From assembly GCF_024347415.1 (NCBI RefSeq), contig NZ_AP025476.1, positions 1-64,000 on the forward strand: a stretch of DNA of 64,000 nt, read 5' to 3'. This DNA comes from Vibrio crassostreae. Lineage in GTDB: Bacteria; Pseudomonadota; Gammaproteobacteria; Enterobacterales; Vibrionaceae. Below the pieces are notes generated by a model. The model saw only the letters and a list, made by a program, of their open reading frames with translations. It made no database searches and was not told the DNA's origin. This document shows, piece by piece, positions 12,524-21,574 of this stretch; the stretch's first letter is position 1; each line of letters opens with the position of its first letter. The position numbers and the translations under genes were made by a program.

Positions 12524-12993
12524 AACGTTATTTACTAGGAATGTTATGTGCCTTTGGCATCAACGGATGCGCTGACCATGTTGTTGAACCTGAAGGTACT
12601 TCTATCGAAGTGGTGCCGATTCACTATCAATTTAATGCACAGAGTCAGGATCACACTTTAGTTGAGCAGCGCTTTGAAGCCTTTATTCAGCGTTATCAAT
12701 TAGAGGGCAGTACTGCTCAGTGGCAAATTATCGTGAATGGTTCATTACCTCAACCGCTAGTGTCAGTGCTGGATGAGGTACTTGCCAATAACCATATAGC
12801 TCTGTCACAGGTGGAGCATCAAGTTAACAACACATCAAATCGTTTTAGCGTGTCTGTGATTGCAACGGATATGCAGGTTCGTCTAGAGGTCTGTCAGCAA
12901 CAAAAGGTCGGGCATTATGGGTATAGCAAACTTGGTTGCTATACCGACGGTAACCGCTGGCAATCAATGGTTAACCCTGAAAAATCACTGTAA
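12520..12993 (+). CDS. Putative Tad-locus lipoprotein (RcpB/CpaD position)
   Basis: This 157-residue protein has an N-terminal export signal ending in FGINGC, which reads as a lipobox with the modified cysteine at residue 17. The rest has no motif I recognise, apart from a cysteine pair near the C-terminus. It overlaps the secretin gene by four bases and precedes tadZ. That is the position of rcpB or cpaD, whose products help the secretin in other Tad systems. The role is inferred from position and the lipid anchor only. Confidence 0.6.
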   Translation: MKRYLLGMLCAFGINGCADHVVEPEGTSIEVVPIHYQFNAQSQDHTLVEQRFEAFIQRYQLEGSTAQWQIIVNGSLPQPLVSVLDEVLANNHIALSQVEHQVNNTSNRFSVSVIATDMQVRLEVCQQQKVGHYGYSKLGCYTDGNRWQSMVNPEKSL

Positions 12994-13920
12994 CTCCGTT
13001 TACTACAGCTCCTTGAATAAGTTTTAGGTTTACGAATATGTTTAATTTAGTCGATAAGTTGAGTGCTAAGGATGAGCAAACTCCTCAAGTAGATAACCAT
13101 TGTGCCGTGCTGTTTCAGAGCGAAGATTGCCGAGCTCATTTATACAAAGCCTTTCGTTTTGAAGGCCTGCCTGAGCCTGTCGCTTTTGAAAACCAACCGG
13201 CAAGTGCTTTAAAGCTGGCTGAATTCGTGAATTTAAAAGTGGTGATGATTGATCTCAACGATAGCGACAATGTGGTTCGAGATGCTCAGCAGATCGCCTT
13301 ACAACTTCCGACACACTTGTCGGTTGTGGTTATTGGTAGTGAAGATGCGATCACGACTATTCGTGCTTTAAAGGACTTAGGTTTCTACTATCTATTTTGG
13401 CCTGCCAGCGAAGTCGAGGTGACCGATTTTTACCGAAGTGTTTTGCACAATCATATGCAGCGTCAAGGTGTGGCTCGAAACCGTAAGGCTAAGCAAATTG
13501 CTTTTGTTGGGGTGAAAGGCGGAGTGGGCACCTCATTGATTGCGAGTGAAGTTTCTCGTTGTTTAGCCAAGCAGCACTCACTACCAACTTTGTTGGTTGA
13601 CCACACCTATACCGGCAGCAACCTAGACGTAATGCTCGGTTTGAAAAAATTCCAAAAGCGTAACGTACAAAAAGGGACGTTAGTTTCTGCGGTTGATACG
13701 GCTTTGGCTTCGAATTTGGTGCAGAGCTTAGAGAACAATCTTTCTATTTTGGCGGTCGAGTCCCAAGACTTCAGTCGTGGCGAATTGCATGAATACACTC
13801 AAGCACTGACTAAGCAAGTAGAGCAGAACAGTTCATTCATCATTGAAGACTATTCGCACAGTGCGCTGACCCAACAAGAGTTGTCTCGAGCACTGGCTGA
13901 TGTTGATTCATTAGTTTTGG

Positions 13921-13929
13921 TATTTGATG
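13921..13929 (+). repeat. Left copy of the 9-bp target-site duplication
   Basis: TATTTGATG at 13921-13929 is repeated exactly at 14984-14992, directly flanking the terminal repeats of the IS. Nine bases is the duplication length of the IS903 group within the IS5 family. Confidence 0.95.
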
Positions 13930-14983
13930 GGCTTTGTTGCGTAATTATATTTAAAGATAGAGCTACCCCGTTTCGGGTATTTCTTAGTCAATACGACAAG
14001 TTTCAGGCATCCCTAACCCAGTGAGCTTGTTCAACGCTTTTATCATCGCGTAAGTCTCACCCACCTGCGCATTGTAATTTCTTAAGCTCAATCGTCCTCC
14101 TAGTAACTGTTTAACTCGATACATCGCGGTTTCTGAGAGTGAACGTCTGTGGTATCCATACCGCTCTTTCCAATACTTATTTGAGCCGTATAACTTCTGG
14201 CAACCCACTGCGAGATTTCGAGGATGACCGCGCTCCCAGAAGGCTGCCCCTTCTCTTGGGGGAATAAGCGCAACGGCTCGCTTAATCTTAATAGCAGCGT
14301 GACACGCTCTCGTGTCGTAAGCGCCATCACCAGACACCTCAAGGATACTTCGGCGTGTTTGTTTCAGTAAATTCGGGAGGACCTCTCCATCTGTAACCGT
14401 CGATAAACTTAGCTCGGCTGCAATGATCTCGTGAGTGCTTGTATCGACTGCAATATGCAGCTTTCGCCAAACTCTCCGCTTGCCATCTGCCCCGTGTTTT
14501 TTGACTTTCCATTCACCTTCGCCATAAACCTTAAGGCCAGTCGCATCAATGGCTAAGTGCTGTATCGCTCCTCTCGTTTTACTCTTAAATGAGACCTCAA
14601 CTTGCTTGGCTCTACGACTGATGCAGGTGTAATGTGGACAACTCAATGGAACATGGGCAAGTCTAAATACCGAGTCGATAAATCCTTGCAGCGCTCTCAG
14701 TGGCATAGAAAAAACTCGTTTTACCATGAGCGCTGTCGTGATAGCTAAGTCACTGAATCGACGTGGTCTCCCGCGCTTATTCTGTTTGCTTTGCGCCCAC
14801 CCGCTTATCGCCTCTTCATCAATCCAAAAGGTCAGAGAGCCTCGATTAATGAGTGATTGGTTGTATTGCTTCCAGTTGGTTGTTTTGTAAAGAGGTTTAG
14901 GCATGAGGCTACGAGAGATAGTGGATGTAACTGATCAGATCGTAGGCTCTGGATTTAGTTCCATTGAATTACGCAACAAAGCC
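13930..14983 (-). mobile_element. IS5-family (IS903-like) insertion sequence, 1054 bp
   Basis: The ends are 17-bp perfect terminal inverted repeats, GGCTTTGTTGCGTAATT at 13930-13946 and its complement at 14967-14983. A 9-bp target duplication flanks the element. It carries a single transposase gene on the minus strand, opposite to the tad operon. Size, ends and duplication all fit an intact, complete element of the IS903 group. Confidence 0.95.
13984..14904 (-). CDS. IS5-family DDE transposase
   Basis: This 306-residue transposase catalyses cut-and-paste movement of the surrounding IS. The DDE triad is visible as HLAIDATGLK (first Asp near residue 118), SGDGAYDTRA (second Asp near residue 193) and RRSLSETAMYR (Glu near residue 259), with the YREK-type spacing of IS5/IS4 enzymes. 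The N-terminus carries a helix-turn-helix-like region with WIDEEAISGW. No frameshift is present, so the enzyme is probably active. Confidence 0.93.
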   Translation of the reverse strand: MPKPLYKTTNWKQYNQSLINRGSLTFWIDEEAISGWAQSKQNKRGRPRRFSDLAITTALMVKRVFSMPLRALQGFIDSVFRLAHVPLSCPHYTCISRRAKQVEVSFKSKTRGAIQHLAIDATGLKVYGEGEWKVKKHGADGKRRVWRKLHIAVDTSTHEIIAAELSLSTVTDGEVLPNLLKQTRRSILEVSGDGAYDTRACHAAIKIKRAVALIPPREGAAFWERGHPRNLAVGCQKLYGSNKYWKERYGYHRRSLSETAMYRVKQLLGGRLSLRNYNAQVGETYAMIKALNKLTGLGMPETCRID

Positions 14984-14992
14984 TATTTGATG
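14984..14992 (+). repeat. Right copy of the 9-bp target-site duplication
   Basis: TATTTGATG follows directly after the right terminal repeat. It is identical to the copy at 13921-13929. Confidence 0.95.
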
Positions 14993-15329
14993 CTACCGTT
15001 TCATCGTTGAGAGAGCTCAATCGAATTGTTGGCAGTGTACAAGCTGAATTGCCAACAATGACCATAGTGACGGTAATGAATCACACTCGTCCGAGTAATG
15101 CCGCCTCGGTATCAAAAGCCGATGTTGAGAAGCACTTTGGACAAGCCGCTAATTGCCACGTTGAGTTCGATCACAAGGCCAATCAATACCTTCTTCAGGG
15201 CGAATTGATCACTGAAACTCGATCTGAGATGCAATTGGGTTTAACGCAGTTGGTGGCGATACTTCTTGGTGAGCAAGTCGTCCAGAAAAGCAAAACGTCA
15301 TGGCTCTCTTGGCTTAAGAGGTAGTTCGC

Positions 15330-16613
15330 ATGCAACAGTCAAAACAAGTCTATCTTCAACTTCGTCAGCAAATATTTGAAGCTTTGGACGCGAGTGCAAT
15401 TGAGTCTTTATCCACTCAAGAGTTAGAGAAGCAGCTGAGCCACGCCATTGAGGTGTTGGTTAATCGTGAACAGCTTCCTGTTTCAACATTGGCTAAGCAA
15501 GAGTATGTCACCAGTTTAATCAATGAGCTCGTTGGTTTAGGGCCACTTCAAGTGCTGATGGATGACGACAGCATCAGCGATATTATGATCAATGGCCATC
15601 AACAGGTCTTTATTGAACGCAATGGTTTGGTAGAGCGTGCACAGGTGCAGTTTATTGATGAACAACAGTTAATCGAGATTGCTAAGCGCATTGCAAGTCG
15701 AGTAGGGCGTCGTATTGATGAGTCTTCACCAACATGTGATGCCCGCTTGGAAGATGGCAGTCGCGTTAATATCGTGATCGCGCCGATTGCTCTTGATGGA
15801 ACCTTGATTTCTATTCGTAAGTTTCGCCATCAAGCGATTAACTTGGACAAGTTAACGGAGCTAGGAGCGCTTAGTGAAGAGATGGCGCAACTATTGGCAT
15901 TGGCTGCTCGTTGTCGCTTGAATATCTTAATCTCTGGCGGTACGGGTTCTGGTAAAACAACCTTGCTCAATGCGTTGTCACAGCACGTCTCTGAGGTTGA
16001 GCGAATTGTCACGATTGAAGATACCGCAGAACTAAGATTACAGCAGCCTCATGTTGCTCGAATGGAAACTCGACTTGCAGGAACCGAAGGCACTGGTGCC
16101 ATCACTTCTCGAGATTTGGTGATTAACTCACTGCGTATGCGTCCTGATCGCATCATTGTTGGTGAGTGCCGTGGCCCGGAAGCTTTTGAGATGCTGCAAG
16201 CGATGAATACGGGACACGATGGTTCGATGTCGACATTGCATGCCAATAGTCCTCGAGACGCAATATCACGTGTTGAGGCGATGGTAATGATGGCGACCAA
16301 CAATTTGCCTATCGATGCGATTCGTCGCTCTGTGGTGAGTGCAGTCGATATCATCGTGCAAGTTACTCGATTGCATGATGGCTCAAGAAAAATTATCAGT
16401 ATCTCCGAAGTTGTAGGCCTTGAGGGAGAGAGCGTGGTGCTTGAAGAACTATTTACCTTCCAAATCGAGGGTGCGTTGAGTGATGGAAAGTTGTCGGGAC
16501 GCTATGTCACTTCAGGGGTCATGAGCCGCTCGGTACTCTTTAAAAAAGCGCACTTTTTTGGGTGTGAACAACAACTACAGCAGTTGATTCATGCGATCGA
16601 ATTAGTGGGGTAG
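15330..16613 (+). CDS. tadA: Tad secretion ATPase TadA/CpaF
   Basis: TadA is the hexameric VirB11/GspE-type ATPase that powers Flp pilus assembly. The 427-residue protein shows Walker A SGGTGSGKTTLLN near residue 209, the Asp box, Walker B RIIVGECRGPEAFEML near residue 272, and the His box with GHDGSMSTLHANS. The ATG follows AAGAGG. It is the first intact gene after the disrupted tadZ, so its expression may suffer polarity from the IS. Confidence 0.95.
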   Translation: MQQSKQVYLQLRQQIFEALDASAIESLSTQELEKQLSHAIEVLVNREQLPVSTLAKQEYVTSLINELVGLGPLQVLMDDDSISDIMINGHQQVFIERNGLVERAQVQFIDEQQLIEIAKRIASRVGRRIDESSPTCDARLEDGSRVNIVIAPIALDGTLISIRKFRHQAINLDKLTELGALSEEMAQLLALAARCRLNILISGGTGSGKTTLLNALSQHVSEVERIVTIEDTAELRLQQPHVARMETRLAGTEGTGAITSRDLVINSLRMRPDRIIVGECRGPEAFEMLQAMNTGHDGSMSTLHANSPRDAISRVEAMVMMATNNLPIDAIRRSVVSAVDIIVQVTRLHDGSRKIISISEVVGLEGESVVLEELFTFQIEGALSDGKLSGRYVTSGVMSRSVLFKKAHFFGCEQQLQQLIHAIELVG

Positions 16614-16617
16614 CAGT

Positions 16618-17532
16618 GTGTATTGGCTATTAATGTTTTGGGGCGTTGTCCTGCTGCTGGTTGTAATTTTTTCTAATAAGAGTCACTCAATTGATGATTA
16701 TTTTCCATCAAATGATAAGACAAAAACAGCGTCAACAGCCCCTCGCCAAGCGATTCAACTTAGTCAGATATCCAATGGCTTAGGTTGGTCTTCGATAGCA
16801 AGCCTTTTTCATCAAGTTAAGCGACAGTTGGGCTCTTTTGCTGGTGTAAAGGTGGTTTTACTTAGTGGTTGTGTGAGTGTTTTAGCTGGTGCAGTGAACC
16901 GCTACCTATTCGGTTTCCCAGCTTGGCTAGTCCTTGGTAGCGCATTGGTTGTAACTTGGGTATGGGGCTTCTTGTGGTTAAAACAGCGTGACCGTAAGCA
17001 ATTTGAAGAGAGCTTTCCTGATGCATTGAACATGTTGGCTAGCTCTCTATCTGCCGGAGAGAGTATTGGTCGAGGAATTGGTTTTGTCGGCAACAAGCTT
17101 CCTGGTGAGGTTGGCAAAGAGTTTAAAAGAATGGCAGAACGCTTGAAGCTAGGTGAGCCGCTGGACGATGTTTTTCGTAAGTCTTGCCAGCGATTTCCTT
17201 ATCCGTCATTTCATTTCTTTGTGATTACCCTACGTGCCAACATGCAGCGTGGTGGGCAATTGAAAGAGGTCATGTCGCGTCTGAACCGTCAGATGTTCGA
17301 AGCTAGAGCGATGGAAAGAAAGAAGTTTGCGATGACTTCAGAGGCGCGTATTTCAGCAAAGATAGTCAGTGCAACGCCGTTTGTCTTTATCTCAATGCTG
17401 CCAATACTGAGCCCTGAGAATTTTGATTTCTTGATGTTTACCGACGAAGGTCGCCCGGTTCTATATTACCTGTTGATCAGCGAAAGTATTGGTTTAGCGA
17501 TCATTTGGATGTTGATGAAGAGGGTGAGGTAA
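16618..17532 (+). CDS. tadB: Tad inner-membrane platform protein TadB
   Basis: TadB is a GspF-like inner-membrane protein that interacts with TadA and TadC. The 304-residue protein starts with GTG, has hydrophobic segments near residues 2-17, 78-120, 250-270 and 280-300, and carries the T2SF domain with the motif FPDALNMLASSLSAGESIGR near residue 135. Its TAA stop shares one base with the ATG of tadC. Confidence 0.92.
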   Translation: MYWLLMFWGVVLLLVVIFSNKSHSIDDYFPSNDKTKTASTAPRQAIQLSQISNGLGWSSIASLFHQVKRQLGSFAGVKVVLLSGCVSVLAGAVNRYLFGFPAWLVLGSALVVTWVWGFLWLKQRDRKQFEESFPDALNMLASSLSAGESIGRGIGFVGNKLPGEVGKEFKRMAERLKLGEPLDDVFRKSCQRFPYPSFHFFVITLRANMQRGGQLKEVMSRLNRQMFEARAMERKKFAMTSEARISAKIVSATPFVFISMLPILSPENFDFLMFTDEGRPVLYYLLISESIGLAIIWMLMKRVR

Positions 17533-18449
17533 TGGCCAATATTATTTCGATTTTAATCAAGCCTCAGTTGCAGTCATTGTTGATTTGGACTTGCCTGTCA
17601 TTTGGTGTGTTGTTGCTCTGTTATTGGTTAATCACGCAGTACATCGCGCAGCAAAAGCTGGCTAGTATCGCTAGCCAGTTTAAATCGATGACTCAACAAC
17701 GCAGTCAACGACAGTTACAAATCGATAGCCTCTTATGTCCGCTGACACAATTGGTTAATGCGTCCGACCAACAGATGCAGCAGCGCTTTATTGGTGCGGG
17801 TATTTATCAAACACGCTATAGCTCCATGTATATGCCACTCAAATATCTGGTTCTTGCGATAGGTGAAGTGGTGGTCATTGGTGTGTGCTGGTGGTCCGGT
17901 GTCGCTATTAATCAGGCTGTCGCTCTGATATGTGGTTGGGCAATGGTTTCTATTGCGCTGCCCGATATGGTACTCGCTCAGCGAACTAAGTGGCGACATC
18001 AAAAATTAGTGGGTCAGTTGCCTTACTTGATCGACCTAACGGCGATCTGTGTGCAAAGCGGGATGACGATTGAAGCTTCACTGAAGTATTTAGCACAAGA
18101 GATGCAAGGCTTTGATCGTGACTTGGCTTATCTACTGAATAAAACCAATCATCGCGCTCGAGTTGTTGGGATGGAAGAGGCGCTTGAAGAGCTTTATCAA
18201 CAGGTGCCAAGCAGTGAAATGCGTAGCTTTGTGATGACGTTGACTCAAAGCATTCAACACGGCTCGTCGATTTATCGCATGTTAACTGTATTGGCGAGTG
18301 ATGTGCGTGAAGTACAAATGCTCGAACTGGAAGAAAAGATAGGGAAGTTAGCCGCCAAGATGTCGATACCATTGATTGTCTTCATCTTGATTCCGATCGT
18401 ATTCGTTATCGCCGCTCCTGGGGTGATGAGGTTAATGCAAAGTGTTTAA
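17532..18449 (+). CDS. tadC: Tad inner-membrane platform protein TadC
   Basis: TadC is the second GspF-like platform protein and likely partners TadB. I chose the ATG at 17532, where TAATG couples it to the tadB stop and GGTGAGG provides the ribosome site, over the in-frame start at 17505. The 305-residue protein has the motif LPYLIDLTAICVQSGMTIE in the T2SF domain and a C-terminal transmembrane pair ending MRLMQSV. Confidence 0.92.
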   Translation: MANIISILIKPQLQSLLIWTCLSFGVLLLCYWLITQYIAQQKLASIASQFKSMTQQRSQRQLQIDSLLCPLTQLVNASDQQMQQRFIGAGIYQTRYSSMYMPLKYLVLAIGEVVVIGVCWWSGVAINQAVALICGWAMVSIALPDMVLAQRTKWRHQKLVGQLPYLIDLTAICVQSGMTIEASLKYLAQEMQGFDRDLAYLLNKTNHRARVVGMEEALEELYQQVPSSEMRSFVMTLTQSIQHGSSIYRMLTVLASDVREVQMLELEEKIGKLAAKMSIPLIVFILIPIVFVIAAPGVMRLMQSV

Positions 18450-19206
18450 ACAATTTCTGATATGTATGCTGCCATTGTGGTTAATGGCATGTAGTTCAAC
18501 TGCTAATAACTGGCAGCAAGAAGAATCGAAGGAAGCGATTTACCAACAAACCAATAATCACACAAAACTGGTTGCTCTGTATAAAGTTCAGCTCCAACGT
18601 GAAGATATCGCCGAAATTAGGCAAAAACTGGCGAGTAGCTATTTAAAATTGGCCGATGCAGAATCCGCTCTTTTTTACATAACTCCTGTTATAGAGAGTG
18701 AGAAAGCCTCACTTGAAGCTTACCAAATCCAAGCGCAGGCATACGGTGATATGGGCCAATATCCAGCAGCAATCGCTGCAGCGAAACTGGCATTGGAGTT
18801 AGATCCGAGTAATAGCCGCACTGAGAATTTACTCGGCACCTACTATGGTTACAGCTTTCAAACGATGCTAGCGAGACGCTACTTTGAACGCGCTCGTGAT
18901 CACTTCTATGACGGTGTCACAGTAAACAATAACCTTGCTGTACTGGACATCGCTGAAGGTGATTATCTTACTGCGGCCAAGCGTTTAATGCCGTTGTATA
19001 AGAGTCACCAAGCGGATGAAATGGTTATGGCAAATCTGACGCTTAGCATGGCTAAACAAGGCCATTATGCGTTTGTACAACAGGTCTTAAGTGATACCTA
19101 CAGTCAGCACCAAATAGAAAAGATCTATCGTTCACTGCAGAAGTTCGAACCTATGAGTGCTGATAGCCGCTTAGATACGCTGTCGAGCATTCAATATGAA
19201 AAATAA
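18442..19206 (+). CDS. tadD: TPR lipoprotein TadD
   Basis: TadD is a TPR lipoprotein that acts as pilotin or assembly factor for the Tad secretin. The 254-residue protein starts with GTG inside the end of tadC (8-base overlap). It has a lipobox LMAC with the cysteine at residue 17 and TPR units in the middle, for example LEAYQIQAQAYGDMGQYPAA and AKLALELDPSNSRTENLLGT. Confidence 0.9.
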   Translation: MFKQFLICMLPLWLMACSSTANNWQQEESKEAIYQQTNNHTKLVALYKVQLQREDIAEIRQKLASSYLKLADAESALFYITPVIESEKASLEAYQIQAQAYGDMGQYPAAIAAAKLALELDPSNSRTENLLGTYYGYSFQTMLARRYFERARDHFYDGVTVNNNLAVLDIAEGDYLTAAKRLMPLYKSHQADEMVMANLTLSMAKQGHYAFVQQVLSDTYSQHQIEKIYRSLQKFEPMSADSRLDTLSSIQYEK

Positions 19207-19681
19207 GCAGCGTGGTGTCGCTAGCATAGAGTTTGTTATGGGCTTCTTTGCCTTCTGGCTGATGTGTATGGCGTGGGTGGAGATGAGCTATATGTCTTAC
19301 ATTTCATCTATTAACGATCTTGCTATATCGGAAGTTGCCCGTGAAGCCAAGAAAGGCTCACACGATTATTTGGCTACGGTAGAGCAAGTTTTACATAGAG
19401 ACGGCAGCATGTGGAATAGTGTGATTGATGGTGATGATTTTCAGGTAACCATGCACTATCTCACATCGGTGGATGAGTTGGTGAAAGTCACCAATCAGTG
19501 CCAGATAGCACCGGGTGAGTCCTATAAAGAGTGTGGTGATGAGCAGAACTCGTCGTTGGCTATTTATCGACTCACCTATCCATTCACCCCAATTTTTAGT
19601 TACTTCTTAGGTCTAGACGGATTACTAAGCCGAGAAATGGTCGTGGTTCAAGAGTATGAAAGATCTAAGTTTGAAGTCTAA
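19196..19681 (+). CDS. tadE: Pseudopilin TadE
   Basis: TadE is a minor pseudopilin processed by TadV. The 161-residue protein begins KNKQRG-VASIEFVMGFFAFW, a prepilin-like cleavage site followed by the conserved glutamate and a hydrophobic helix. Two cysteines in the C-terminal half (around TNQCQIAPG and KECGDE) may form a disulfide. It overlaps both neighbours, as in tadDEF of other species. Confidence 0.88.
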   Translation: MKNKQRGVASIEFVMGFFAFWLMCMAWVEMSYMSYISSINDLAISEVAREAKKGSHDYLATVEQVLHRDGSMWNSVIDGDDFQVTMHYLTSVDELVKVTNQCQIAPGESYKECGDEQNSSLAIYRLTYPFTPIFSYFLGLDGLLSREMVVVQEYERSKFEV

Positions 19682-20216
19682 CTCGCGAAAGTGTCAGCAA
19701 GGCATATTCAGTATCGAGTTTGCCATTGTAGGGTTCTTTTTTAGTTTGCTGTTGGTATTCAGTGGTGACGTGATCATCAAGCTTTCCGTTAAAGGTAAGT
19801 TGGATCGTTTGTCCTATTCGCTGGTGAATGTTGTCAAAGAACGCACGCAGCTTTATGACTCTAGTGTGCTCTTAACCTCTAAGCAGGTTGATGAAATAGA
19901 CACGATAGCTCGTCACTCCTTACAACGTACCTTTGGTAATTATGACGCTTCGCGTTATGGCTTGTTGGTTGAAGAGCAAAGCTTTACTGGGATTGGCCAA
20001 GCTTCACCGAGCATTCGGGAACGTCGTGGAGATCTAAGCTGCAGTGTTGCCAAGCCCATTAGTGAATTACAGCATCTGTCTGTGGTGAGTGTTTGGGGGC
20101 ACCAGATGCCTCTTTATCGTGTAACGCTCTGCTATCGAACTAATAACTGGTTTGGTGAACTGGTTGGTACTGACTTTACCGACGTGATGTCAGATTCTGT
20201 CGTGATTGGGAGGTAA
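19656..20216 (+). CDS. tadF: Pseudopilin TadF
   Basis: TadF is the second minor pseudopilin. The 186-residue protein has a short basic leader and the processing motif QQG-IFSIEFAIVGFFFSLLL, with the conserved glutamate five residues after the cut. A cysteine pair (LSCSV and TLCYR) is conserved in this family. The gene overlaps tadE by 26 bases. Confidence 0.87.
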   Translation: MKDLSLKSNSRKCQQGIFSIEFAIVGFFFSLLLVFSGDVIIKLSVKGKLDRLSYSLVNVVKERTQLYDSSVLLTSKQVDEIDTIARHSLQRTFGNYDASRYGLLVEEQSFTGIGQASPSIRERRGDLSCSVAKPISELQHLSVVSVWGHQMPLYRVTLCYRTNNWFGELVGTDFTDVMSDSVVIGR

Positions 20217-20218
20217 AC

Positions 20219-21526
20219 ATGAGTCTATCTTTGGCTAAACAGTCTGGCCATGCTGCGATCTTGTTCGCGATATGTATCCCCGTGTTATTTGGTGTGTTTA
20301 TGTTGGGCTCTGATGGCGCACGTGCTTTACAGACAAAAGCGAGATTAGAAGAAGCAGCAGAAGCGGCAGTATTGGCGGTATCTGCAGAAGACAGTGAAAA
20401 CCACTCGTTGGCTCAGTCTTATATCGATCACTACCTCTACGATATGGATACCTTGCTTGATGTTGAGGTCAATAAGCTCTCGTGCGATCAAATTGCAGAT
20501 TGTACCCAGCAGGCTGAACAAGGTGGAGCTCGCTATTTTGAATACCGAGTTGCCGGTCGAACGCAGCACCAATCGTGGTTTCCGGGGCAAGGTGTGATCG
20601 TGGGATTTGGTGACACCTTTGATGTGACTGGTTCTTCAAAGGCTCGAAAGTTTCAAAGCAAGATTGTTGATATCACCTTTGTCGTCGATTTCTCTGCATC
20701 AATGAACGATGACTGGAGTGGCGGTAAAAAAAGTAAGATTGAAGACCTCAAAGACACGCTAGAACTGGTGACTGATGAACTAGGAAAATTTAATGCGGTG
20801 ACGCCAGGTATAAAGCACCGAGTTTCTCTCACAGGGTATAACCGACGTACCGTGAACGCTAATACTGCTGGCAAACTGGTATTTCGAGATCAACGCATCG
20901 TTACCAAAATGGGTGAGTATGACAAAGATGATGTTGTGAACTTTAACAAGACCATTGAGCAACAATTTAAGGTGAAGGGTGCTGCCAAACGAATCCCCAA
21001 TGGTGATGGTGACGCGGTGTTTACCGATATTTTCTATACCGAGGATTTTGATGGATTTATGAAAAAAGTCAGAACCTTCAAGGCGTCTGGTGGTACTGCC
21101 TCACTACAAGGAATCATTCGCGCAGGGCAGATTGTGACGTCATTGGCCAAGAACCCGAACCAACTGATTATCATCTTGTCGGATGGTGAGGATTGGAATC
21201 ACTACGCAGGACAAACGAACAAGCTCGTGAACAAGGGTATGTGTACCAACATTAAGAATATGATAAATGGCGGCAAGGTCTCAGCAGATAATCTTAATGA
21301 TGATGTCGCTGTTGTTGATGGAGTGAGCCCGGGTAAGTTTACGAGTTGGGGCGAGGCGATGAATGCGCGCATGTCGGTGATCGGCTTTGATTATGATTTG
21401 CATGCCAACACAGGACTACTTAATTGCGTTGGTAAAGACAACGTTTTTAAGGCTGAAAATAAGCAAGATATCTTGAATAAGATCTTAGCCCTGATAACTG
21501 AAGAAGTAGGTCACTTGGCGCAGTAA
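20219..21526 (+). CDS. tadG: Tad-associated von Willebrand factor A protein TadG
   Basis: TadG is a membrane-anchored protein with a periplasmic or surface vWA domain involved in pilus anchoring. The 435-residue protein starts with a TadE/F-like N-terminus (KQSGHAAILFAICIPVLFGV) and then has a vWA domain from about residue 145, with the MIDAS motif DFSAS, the threonine of GGTASLQG and the aspartate of ILSDGEDW. It lies two bases after tadF. Confidence 0.88.
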   Translation: MSLSLAKQSGHAAILFAICIPVLFGVFMLGSDGARALQTKARLEEAAEAAVLAVSAEDSENHSLAQSYIDHYLYDMDTLLDVEVNKLSCDQIADCTQQAEQGGARYFEYRVAGRTQHQSWFPGQGVIVGFGDTFDVTGSSKARKFQSKIVDITFVVDFSASMNDDWSGGKKSKIEDLKDTLELVTDELGKFNAVTPGIKHRVSLTGYNRRTVNANTAGKLVFRDQRIVTKMGEYDKDDVVNFNKTIEQQFKVKGAAKRIPNGDGDAVFTDIFYTEDFDGFMKKVRTFKASGGTASLQGIIRAGQIVTSLAKNPNQLIIILSDGEDWNHYAGQTNKLVNKGMCTNIKNMINGGKVSADNLNDDVAVVDGVSPGKFTSWGEAMNARMSVIGFDYDLHANTGLLNCVGKDNVFKAENKQDILNKILALITEEVGHLAQ

Positions 21527-21574
21527 TGTTGTGTCTGGTCGATCAGATAGTTGATGAATATCCAGAGAATTAGA

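Larger units (their letters stand above)
13038..15324 (+). pseudogene. tadZ: tadZ/cpaE interrupted by an insertion sequence
   Basis: TadZ/CpaE is a MinD/ParA-like ATPase that places the Tad machine at the pole. Residues 1-297 are encoded at 13038-13929 and include a receiver-like N-terminal domain and the deviant Walker A KGGVGTSLIASE. Deleting the IS with one copy of the 9-base duplication (joining 13929 to 14993) restores one frame of 408 codons that reads VFDATVSSLRELNRIVG across the junction. As it stands, translation runs from residue 297 into the IS for about 31 foreign codons and stops at 14024. A 3' fragment (from a TTG at 15007 to 15324) remains open. The insertion looks recent because both halves are otherwise intact. 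Confidence 0.93.

Noticed and set aside
13038..14024. A 328-residue open frame that looks like an intact TadZ
   Set aside because: Its last 31 codons are IS sequence. The true gene continues after the IS, so this is a truncated product.
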